Assembly (NCBI GenBank): GCA_964247055.1
Contig: OZ176054.1
Coordinates: 12,648,001-12,712,000, forward strand
DNA length: 64,000 nucleotides
Direction of reading: 5' to 3'
Source of the DNA: Paragordius varius
Lineage: Eukaryota; Nematomorpha
Made by a program: the position numbers and the translations under genes. Of the stretch, positions 40,101 through 52,135 are shown in pieces (the stretch's first letter is position 1; the number at the start of each line of letters is the position of its first letter). Below the pieces are notes generated by a model. The model was not told the DNA's origin, ran no database searches, and worked only from the letters and a program-made list of their open reading frames with translations.

Positions 40101-43100
40101 AACATATAGGTATTTTTTATTCCTTAAAAACATATAATTTATTTTAGGGTCAGGGTGAATTTGAATTGTTTAAGGATGAATTTGAATTCTTAATTTTTAA
40201 AAATGTTTGTTTGCTTGTTTTTGAGAGGAAAAACATCTTAGTGATGATTACCTCTATTTTAATTGTGACATCTAAATAAACCAATTATAAATTATATTTA
40301 ATGATTTTTATTTATTTATTTCCAATCGAATCATTAAACAGAAAAAGTTATTATGCGTTAATAAATTAATCCCACGATTGGGGGCTAATGAAAATACCTA
40401 TATTATGATTTGCACTAATATGATCGAATAGTATTTAGAACAACTAAAACTCTTAAACCAAAAAGTAAAATATAATGAGAAAACACCTAAGTTTAAAACT
40501 TTCGTATTACACTTAATTATATACGAACATTTGAACAGAAACATTAGATGTAACAATAAATCCATAATAATTATTTTATATCAACTTCCTTAAATTACTT
40601 TAGTGTTAAGCTGAACACATAACAGTATTTTGGGGGTTTTGATGGTAAAAGAAATTTTATAACAATTTAAATTAAAAGATATTACCTAAAAAACATTTTC
40701 GTTGTCAGTTACAGTTTTACTTTTCATATTTTTTTGTGGCTTTACTTTAATTTTTTTAACAAAGTTTTCAAACAAATCTACTGTTTACAATTCAAATTCA
40801 CCCTATAAAATTCTGTGTTTTCTGGTTAATATAACTCATTATTATGAAATACATCTTTATGCCTTAGTTTATTATTTTTTTGGTATTATTTTAATTATAA
40901 ACAAAATTTCCTTTTTTAAAAATATAAAAAAATATATAGGTAATATGTAATCTTAAAAATAAATAATTTATTTTAGCGTGAATTTGAATTTTTCTAAAGG
41001 GTGAATTTGAATTGTTCAAGGGTGAATTTGAAATGTAAATGGTATATTCCAATATTCTCGCCTAATAGATATATGTATATATTTTATTGTAATTTTTCTG
41101 TACATATTACATAGTGTAAAGCCGAACACATTACAGTATCCGGACATGATGGGGGGACTGGTGCTTCCAGTTGGACAGGAATAAAACACGCCGGTCTTCC
41201 CTGGGAATTGGGTTTAGCGGAAACTCATCAAACGCTTATCCTAAACAATTTACGGTCTCGTGTCATACTTCAAACCGATGGACAAGTTTGATTTATTTTG
41301 CTTAATTTATCATATTGTTTTGAAGTGTAAATAATATCTTATAAAGTTTAGGTTGGTTTTTGAGAAAATGGATATCAAACAGAATTTATCCTTATGAAAC
41401 AAAAAAACTAAAAAAAAACATTGTTTATGAGAATTTTTTTAAATAGATACATCTAATATAACTACTTGGCTTAAAATATAATTTTTGAAAATAATATCTA
41501 ATAAAGTTTAGGTTGGTTTTTAAGAAAATGGAATCAAACAAAAAAATAAAAAAAATTTTAAATGGATTCTTTTTTAAGAGACATACCTAATATTACAAAT
41601 TTACTTGGCTTAAAATATATTTTTTTTAATATAATATCTAATAAAGTTTAATCTGGTTTTAAGAAATTGGATATAAAACAAAAAAAACCATAAATTGTTT
41701 TTTTAGTGCATTTCTTTTCAGCAGACTGAACTAACAAATTTATTGTAAAAGCTACTAGTCGTGTAGAGATTCTTTCTCATACACATAAGAGTTTTCCAAT
41801 ATATTTTCGAGTTGAGTTTTATAGAAATTTTGAGAATTTCTTTTATCAGACTGGGAACATAAAAATTGTTAAAACCTAGTCATGTAGCGATTTTTTCTCA
41901 TATACCTAATCGTTTTCCAATATATTTTTGAGTTGAGTTCTATGAAATTTTTTTAACTCATTTCTTTTCAGCAGACTGGGAACATAACATAACAAATTTA
42001 GTTGTGTAGAGATTCTTTCTCATACATATAAGAGTTTTCCAATATATTTTCGAGTTAAGATTTATGAATTGACTCATTTCTTTTCATCAGACCGGAAACT
42101 TAACGAATATATTGTTAAAAGCTAGTTTTGTAGCGATTCTTTCTCGTATACATTAGCGTTCCAATATATTTTTGAGTTTTGAGATTTATAAAAATTTTTG
42201 ACTGTGTATGTCTATGTATTTAGATTCGAACTGGTCGAGACGTGGTCATTGCAGCCTTGTTGGGTGCAGATGAAGTGGCTTTTAGCACAGCGCCCCTTAT
42301 AACCCTGGGATGTACTATGATGCGAAAATGTCACCTAAACACTTGTCCCGTAGGAATAGCTACTCAAGATCCTGACTTAAGGGCTAAATTTGCTGGGAAA
42401 CCTGAATACGTTATTAACTATCTCTTTATGATTGCGGAAGAGGTATTACGCTTTTTGCAAATTTTTTGAGTTTAATGAAAAATATGGTTAAATAATTTGC
42501 AAATTATGTTTTTATGATATCTAGGTGTATTACATTGTTATGTGAAACTTTTTTTCGTTAAAAATTTTTTAAAACAACATGTAAAATAACGATACAGCTC
42601 TATATAAAATTAGGAGGGCTAGATCAGTCTCACTTTTTAACAACGCATTAAAAGTGTTTTTACGTTTATATATTTTATTACACCTAATACTAACTCAATT
42701 TAATGGCCATTTTCATATTTTGACATAATTGTATATTTGGAAATCTATCGCCTTAAAATACCATATTTATTTATTAATTTATATTCTTTTTTTAAACTTT
42801 ACTCAAAAAAATTTATAAAATATATGAATGAATTTAGGTACGTCAATACATGGCTCGCCTCGGTTTCCGAACCTACGAACAAATGGTGGGCCGAGTTGAT
42901 AAACTCCGACCAAACACGCATAATCCCATAAATAATAAAGCGCGCTCGTTGGATTTATCTGCCATACTTTTACCTGTGGTTGAAACTCCAAAAATTCTAC
43001 ATACCCTACATAAAGGTGGCTCTGTACCCCAAGATTTTGGTCTAGAAAAAAAATTGGTAGATATATTTTAGTTTTTTGTTCAATTTTTTTATTGCGTGTT

Positions 43101-46100
43101 TTCTCCATTAAAATTTTTGAACCATAAGACTTCATTCAGTCCAAATTTAACTAAGAAACGTCAAATTTGAACAACATTGAAAGGCTATCATATTTGTGTA
43201 ACATCCTTATTTATTATAAGCCAATATAATTAGGTTTTTAATGGTTTATTATGGTTGTTTAACTCTATTTATAAGGTATATCGAATCAACACACAAGACA
43301 ACAAAAAGTTAAACATTTTAAATTGCAGCTTTTTAATCAAAATTCTTACTTTATAATTTTACATACTTAACCCATTTTCGTTTTAATATCAAATTATCGC
43401 TAATTTTTTTGTTTGCATGTATAGGAACAAACCATAATGCCACAAATACATGAATACATTCGTGACATAAAAACCGCCACCACCAATGCGAATAATAATA
43501 AAATGACAATTCTCCATGAACTGAATACCTGCTGTGATATATTAAATCTCCATGTCACGATAGCTAATACAGATAGGGCTTTTGGTGCATTAGTTAGTCA
43601 TGTGGTAAGTAAAAATTTTGGTGAAAATGGCCTACCTAGCGGTTATACATTACAGTTAACATGCAGCGGACATGCTGGTCAAAGTTTTGGAGCTTTTCTA
43701 GCCCGAGGGATTAAACTTGAACTCGAAGGTGATGCTAATGATTATGTGGGAAAGGTAAGGAAAACTTGATTGGATTTTTTTTAAACCTTTTTGAATAAAA
43801 TGCGGAATAATTTTCACTCAAAAAACGTGACACGATCATTGTGCGAATAGTTATGTCCAATTAATGATTGGTAGTATATACCTAATTTTTATCTATCTAA
43901 ATATTATTTGCACACATAAAAAGGTAATTTAGGGCCAGGGAAAAAGCAAAAATTTTTGTGGAAATTTTTCTTGTAAAAAACGGTTTAGTGGTTATTGGTG
44001 GTTACAAAAAAATATTATTTTTCAATTATTGTTGTATTGTGCATGATAACTTTGCTTCAATGTATTTTGAGATGTTTGAGTATATTTAAATTATATTATA
44101 TCATAAAATAAATAGGAGCCATTTTAACAAAAAATAATTGCTTACTATATGAATAATATTTAGGATGTTACATTTAGGGTAAAAATATAAAGACAGCCAT
44201 TTCCAATATCTTTTTCAAAACTCACCATATATACTATTTAAAGTTCAAATTCACCCTTGAACAAATTTAATTTCACTTTCGAACAATTCGGATTCACCCT
44301 AAAAATAAATTATGTTTTTTCGAACTAATATAACTCATTAATAATATAAAATATATCTTTATGGCATATTATTTTTTCAGTATTATTTTAATTTAAGACA
44401 AAAAAAAATTTAAAATATAAGTAATTTTTAAATCTTAAAAAACATATAATTTATTTGAGGGTGAATTTGACGTGTAATGGTATATTAAACTTACTTCATT
44501 ATGTTTTAGGGTTTATCCGGGGGTGAAATTATCGTTTATTCACCTAATGTTACTACTACGAAAAAAGAACCACAAAATATTATCGAAAAAATCAATGAGG
44601 GTGAGGATGAAGGAGACCACTTTGAAAGCTCACAAAACATTATAATTGGAAATGCTTGTTTATACGGAGCTGTGAAGGGAAAAGCTTGGTTTGGGGGTCA
44701 GGCCGCTGAACGGTTTGCCGTTAGGAATTCTGGCGCTTTAGCAGTCTGTGAGGGTTGTGGAGACCATGGATGTGAATATATGACTGGTTTTTATTTTTTT
44801 TACGTTTTTAAAATTGATTTTTATAAAAATACTACTTTTTTAGCATTGAAATATTATTTCAATTAATTCGAGGTAATATATGACTCGCCTAAGGTTGGGA
44901 TATCGGTTATAATATGTGTTTTTGCTAAAATTAGGCAATATATGAAATTATAACTAAGATTTTTTGGAGGGATGTTCTATTCTTAAACTTCATAATTGTT
45001 TGGGTAGAGATTTTTGATTTGTCATATTGTTTTGTTAAATTAATATGTTTTATATTTTTTATTATTTGTTGGCAGTATTTGAACATGCTGTAAATTTTAA
45101 CTATTTTTATAAAGAAGATTCATTTGTGTTTGTATTCCTAATTAAATTTACATCACTCACCAACCATATTAATTTACACACATTATATAATCAATTATTT
45201 TTTTTTTCATGCATGAAACCATGTGATTGAAAGCGGGAGGATATTCAAGGATAGTAGTTTTTTATTATATACTATAAATATATTTAAAAAATAGGTTTCC
45301 TTTTAGTAATTATTAATCTTTTTCTTTGTTTTGTAGAGTTTTTATTTTATTTGTATGCTAAGTATGTAATTTAAAGAGTAACATAATTCTTAAGTCATCA
45401 AAAATCATTGTTATACAGATCTCTCTCTTTTTTTTCTCTACTCCTTGGTGCCTAATTATTTTATTTTTACTAGCCTAGCCATAATTTCTTTATATTTTTC
45501 CTTTATGATTGCCAGACAGAGCAAAATATCAATATTTATAATTTATCCAAATTAACAACATTTATAAAGATTACTCTTTAATTTTAATTATTCTAGATAT
45601 TTATTTTTTGTAAAGAGGGTAAGTGAGAGGGAAGGCAATGGCAAACCACCCTCGTTTATTACTGCCAAAAAATAGTTTTACTAAATGAACTTAACAAGAA
45701 TTTTCAAAGTTGGATGCTGGAATGTACGTTCCTTAACATCAACCAAACAGGTGATAATTGAAAAGGAAATGGAAAGATTGAACATAGATATACTGGGTCT
45801 AACGGAAACCAAGCAAAAAGGTAGCGCGAAAGTACTAAACGAAAATTATACATTGTTAAGATCGGGGAGAGATGACCAGAAATCTGAAGGCGTTGCAGTA
45901 TTAATAAAAAACAAATTAAATAAAAGTCTCATTAGTTATACACCATATACACCCAGAATCATGAGTATTAGGCTGAATGCCAAGCCACTTAAATTTACAT
46001 ACATAGTAGTCTATGCTCCTACGTCAAACGCTCCCAAAGAAGACATAGAGGACTTTTATGCAACGTTGCAAATAGTTTTGGATGAAACGAAGAAAGGAGA

Positions 46101-49100
46101 TATGATTATCATAGGAGGGGATTGGAACAGCAAAGTTGGTAGAGGTAGAGTAGATCAAATAGTCGGGCCATATGGATTGGGAGAACGAAACGAGGCCGGG
46201 GAAGCACTGATCAATTTTTGTCAAGAAAATGATATGATGATAACCAACACATGGTTTCCACAACACAATAGGAGGTTATACACATGGACCTCTCCATGTG
46301 GTAAATATAAGAATCAAATTGATTACATAATGTGTCCTCAAAAATGGAAAAGCTCTATAATCGATACCAAAACAAGCAAAAGCAGCGATTGCTCTAGCGA
46401 TCATGAGCTTTTAATAACCAAAATCAAACTTAAAATAATTAAAAATAAGGTTAAACAGATATACAGATATGACACTCGGAACATTCCAAATAGTTTTAGA
46501 ACAGAAACCAAAGATAGATTAGGAAGATTGGACAATGGATGTAGCTCAGAACAATTATGGGGAACGATAAAAAATGTTGTTAATGAAGTGGCAAAAGAAA
46601 AAGTGCAGAGAGTAAAGAGGAAAGATAACAAATGGATATCAGAAAAGAGTATAGAGATAGCAGAAAAGAGGAGAAAAGCTAAATCAAGAGGTGATAATAA
46701 AATGGTAAAATTATATAACAAAGAATTTCAACGACAAACAAGGAAGGATTACGAAGATTTTCTTAATAAACAATGTCTGGAAGTGGAATTAAATAACAAA
46801 AAAGGATTAATGCAACCAATGTTCCAGAAACTGAAGCAAATGACTCACAAACCTTTTATATCATCACAAAAGATTAAAAAAGAGAATGGCACCATATTGT
46901 GCAAACAAACAGAAGTACGAGAAAGATGGAAGGAATACACCCAAAAACTCTATCAGGCTCCTCAAACAAAGGTGTTGCAATTAAAAGAAGAAGAACGTGA
47001 TCCAGATATATTAAGAGAGGAGGTTGAATTAGCCTTAAAACAAATACCTAACAACAAAGCGATGGGATTAGACAATATCCCAATAGAGTTCATAAAAGCT
47101 ATTCCCGTTGAAAAGTTACACCAGTTATGTCAAAAGGTGTGGGAAACATGTGAGTGGCCAAACGATTGGGCATCATCTGTATATCTCCCAATATATAAAA
47201 AAGGAGATGTACTCAAATGCGAGAATTATCGGAACATATCTCTTATTAGCCACGCTAGTAAGGTCTTACTAAAAGTAATACAAAACAGAATGCACAGTAT
47301 CATACAGACAGAAATACCAGAAAATCAAGCCGGATTTATGAAGGGAAAAAGCACAAGAGACCATATCTCAAACATGAGAAGGATAATGGAAACATCAAAA
47401 GAGTTCCAGAAAGAATTATACATGTGTTTTATTGATTACAGACAAGCATTCGATTCAATTAACTATGACTCCTTGTGGGGAACATTAAAGTTAGTAGGGG
47501 TATCGTCTCACTTAATAAGATTGATTAGCTCTCTGTATGTAAAACAAAGAGCGATTATTAGAACACCAGCGGGGGACACAGACGAAATACCAATCTTGAA
47601 AGGAGTCAGACAAGGGTGTTGCTTATCCCCTTATCTGTTCAATATGTGCACAGAAATGATAATGAGGAAGTTGGATGGTAAAAATATTGGAGTAAGAATA
47701 GGAGGGAGAACAATCAATAATTTAAGGTTTGCAGACGATACCACTCTTATAGCTGAAAGTGCAAATGATTTGAAGGAATTGATTGAAGAGATTCGAAAGG
47801 AAAGTTTGAGGTATGGTCTTAGGCTTAATCCTAACAAAACCAAAATATTATGTACAGGAAAAAAGCCTACAATTATAATAGAAGGAGTAGAAATAGAAAT
47901 AGTTAAACAGTTAACGTTTTTGGGCGCAATAATTTCAGAGGATGGGTCTTCAACTCCTGACATCAGAAAGAGAATAGGATTGGGTAGAGAAGCGATGACC
48001 AAATTAATAAAGATTTGGAAAAACAAAAGCGTAGGAGTTGAAACCAAAAAAAGATTACTCTACTGTTTCGTTCTCCCGGTCACCACATATGGATGTGAGA
48101 GTTGGACTCTCAGAAAAAGGGACAAAGAAAGGCTCATGGCTTTTGAAAGGAGCTGCTGGCGTAGGATGCTAGGATACACCTGGAAGGATAAAATTAAGAA
48201 TGAAAGTCTAACTACAGAAATAAAACCTAAAACAAACATCATGGAGATAATTCTAAAAAGAAAGTTAACATATTTTGGTCATGTCATGCGATCGAATTCT
48301 CTGGAGAAAGATACAATGTTTGGGAAGGTAGAAGGGCAAAGGAAACGAGGCCGACCACCGATGAGGTGGTTGGATATGATAAAAGAAGAGACCAAAATGA
48401 CACTGAAAGAGCTCAATATAGCGGTTAAAGATAGAAAAAAATGGAAAGAAATAGTTAAAACTATATCCAAAAAGTCGTTTACGACTTAGGAAAAACCAAC
48501 CAACCAACCATATAATCAATTAATAACTTTATAAAACCACAAAGGTTTTTAAAATTACAATTTGTTACTAAAATTAAACCAAACCAAAATTTAACTTTTA
48601 TAAAATGAAACCAAAAAAACCTATTTTTTTAATCCATATATATTGCTTTGTGGTGATAGGTGGGAGAGTTATCATTCTTGGAATGACTGGTCGAAATTTT
48701 GCAGCTGGTATGTCGGGTGGATTTGCTTATGTGTACGACACAACGCCTAATCAAAAATTCGTAAATTCCCGTTGCAATTTAGCCATGATTGATATTGAAC
48801 GAATTAATGAGTAAATATGTTTTATTTTGCCTTTTTTGTTTTATTATCTTTATAAAATATTGAGGAAATAAAATAGTTTATTGGCATAAATTATATATCA
48901 TTTAAAGTATAAATTTACCCTTGAACGATTCAAATTCACCCTAAATCTAAATTATGTGTTTTCAAACTATTATAACTCATTATTAATATAAAATATATCT
49001 TTATGGCATAGTTTATCATTTATTCCCGTTATATATCATTTATTCGACTTTATTCAAATGAGGATTTTCTCCTTTATATTAACTAACTTAAAGTTTGTTG

Positions 49101-49622
49101 ATGTGTATATTAACTATGACCCTTTGAGATTTTCTTTTTTATTAAATAATACTAGTTTTTTTAATAATATTCTTTACAGATTTTTCTACAAATCTGACTT
49201 TAAGGTGGGATTTATAGGGGTAACTAGTATTTTCTTAATTTCCATAGTATTAATAGTTCTGTCTTTTTCTCTGCCGGTCATTCTGCTCGCTTGAGACTCA
49301 CTAGGTCTTTCCTCTTTCTTACTAGTTTTATTTTACAATAACTACTATAGAGAGAGAATAAAAGACTGGTTACATTAACTATATATCGTTTAGGTTACGC
49401 TTTAAGAGTTATTCAACCTTATAATCTCATTTATAGTCATATATAAAAAAATAATAAAGGACTCAAAAAAGTATGGTTAACTTTATAAAAAAATATTTGA
49501 TAGCCTAATTTTGCAATTTTTATAAACGTCCCCACCTTATCAATCCATTTTAATTTACTATAAGTCACAAGTAAGTTATATACAAAGCATCATATATGTT
49601 TTTTACGAATAATCGTTTAGAA

Positions 49623-49653
<31 letters not shown>

Positions 49654-49820
49654 CACTGTGTGCAAAAAAGAGGGTCATTTTGTTTTAACGAAAAAAATTT
49701 TTTTTCATGAGATAGCTTATGATTAGTCTTACCGCCAAAATTATTATTTGTTGACAACTTAGTTTTTGAAATATTGAGCTCATGAAAAAAAAATTTTTGT
49801 TAAAAATCTTCTTGCACACA

Positions 49821-49859
<39 letters not shown>

Positions 49860-52078
49860 CATACATAATTTAGCTCATCCACCATTGATCACAGTGAAGA
49901 TTGTCAGTTCCTTAAGCAAACTCTGCAAGAATTTGTTGAAAAAACTGGATCTCACATAGCAGCTCGTATCTTGGAACAATGGCCAACGAGTGCCCGCAAT
50001 TTTTTTAAGGTTTTTTTTTAAAAGTATTAAGATTTTATTGTCAAAAATGATTGTGAAATTGGAATAATTACTAACAGTAAAAAACCAGTATTTTTCTAAT
50101 TCAAACATTAACATAAGTATATATATATTCAGTATGGTACCAATTTATATCCGAAAAAAAGATGTTAATTAACATAAATATATATATCAAAAAAGATGTA
50201 AGTTTAATAAATTAAATAAAAGTTATTTAATTTGAAATAGTATTAATGACAATGTAAATTAAATAGCCTTAATATCTTAAATACTATAAAAAATCTGTTT
50301 ATAATTACAAACATATAATATTTTATATAAAATAGATTGGTTAAATTACCTCAAATTTTTTAGAAGTTCTTAATTGGGTTGATTTATTTTTAGGTTTACC
50401 CAAAAGATTATCGAAAAGCTTTGGAAGAAATTAAGCAAAAAGATGAGTTGGAAAGTGCCGGGAAATCACGACAAGATATTTTAAAGGGTTTTATATTTAT
50501 ATAAAAAATGGAACTTGCTATACAAAATAATGTTTTTTTAACTATAACTAAACATATGCATATCATCCTGGATTTTTTCGTAATATTAAAATTAGTTAGT
50601 ACATATTTTAGGTATTTTAACTGAAACCGTTTTTGGATTAGATGTTTTAATTGCATTTTTATTTAGGTTTCGGTATTTTTAATTTAATTTATAAATATAT
50701 AAAAGTAGGAACATCAAATACGTTATATAAAAATTGCCATAAGTCCTTAACAAAATGGGAATATATCTTAAATAAAATAGCTATTTCAAACCGCGGTTTT
50801 GGAACCCGTTTTTTTCAGTCTCACAGTAATCTAAAAATCATGAAAATCTTAAAAATCGCGGATACTATTTCACAAATTTTGTTAAATCATCACTTTCTAT
50901 ATTTCTTTACAGAATTAACGCTTTACAAACAAGAAAGTTTGTTGGAAAATAAGCTGGATGACCCGTATGAGGATGAGGAAGGAACCGGCGTTACTGAAGA
51001 CATTGAAGACGCATCTGGTTTTATGTCACCCCGAACATCATTCTCTGAAAACGTTTTAGCAAAAGCTGAAAAATTGGATTTACAGTAAATAAATTTAAGT
51101 TAATAGTTTTATGCACAAAAAAGGCCAAAAACCGTAATTAAGAAATACATATATTTATTGTTGAAAAATGACTACCATATATATATTTATAGTTTAAATT
51201 TGATGATGTTTTTTATATAAACTACTATGTATATTATAAATTAGTATTAAATATTAGCATATGTGTCCCACCCCCCCCCCCCTTTTTTTAAAATTCGATA
51301 TTAGAAAAAAATGTTTTGTCGTTTTTACGATTTATATTTGCATCAAAATTATATTATATGATACAATTTCTTTGAAAGTCAATAGCCAATACCCTTATAA
51401 TGGTTTATATAACACACATAAAATAGGAATTCAAATGTAAATTGGTACGACACACTCTATTTTCTTTTTAGGAGTGTCATAATAGATCTTTCATATATTA
51501 TATAATATCAACGTATGGTTGTCCTTTGCGTAAAAAAATGATTGCATTTCAGTTTTAAACGTTTCTTTATTTTAATTTTCTTAACTGCATTTTAAGTTTC
51601 CCTTCCACGGCTAAGCTTGCTCCCAATGTTGAAAAATCTGAATTAACATTACCCAAAAATTTATCATTGCATGAACAACAAAAAGCAATAGAAAAAGAAA
51701 ATGAAAAACAAAAAATTATTGCAGAGAACACACAACAAGCCAATTTAGTTATGGAGGAATGTGAACGTGAATTAAGACGCCTTCAAACTTCTACTGTAGC
51801 CAATAATAATAAGAATGTTAAAACAATCGAAAATTATGAAAAAAAGAAAGCCAATATCCCTAATGGTAAATTTTATGCTGTAATTTTATTTATACATTAT
51901 ATCCAACACTTTATGTTGTTGACCAATTGGTGAAGATACAGTACCGTATGAGATAAATTAAATTATGCACATAACAAAAGAATGTAAGATTGACGTAAAA
52001 GTGTTTAATTTCAGCCATTTGTTGTTTTTTATCCATACCCTACTCTATTGTAAATTGGCCAAACATAATAAAAAGTAC

Positions 52079-52135
<57 letters not shown>

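Noticed and set aside
42803-43135. Minus-strand open frame over GOGAT exon 29
   Set aside because: Antisense of a well-supported exon; the protein resembles nothing.
46024-48519. Several minus-strand open frames across the LINE
   Set aside because: They are antisense shadows of the LINE reading frame and show no domain of their own.
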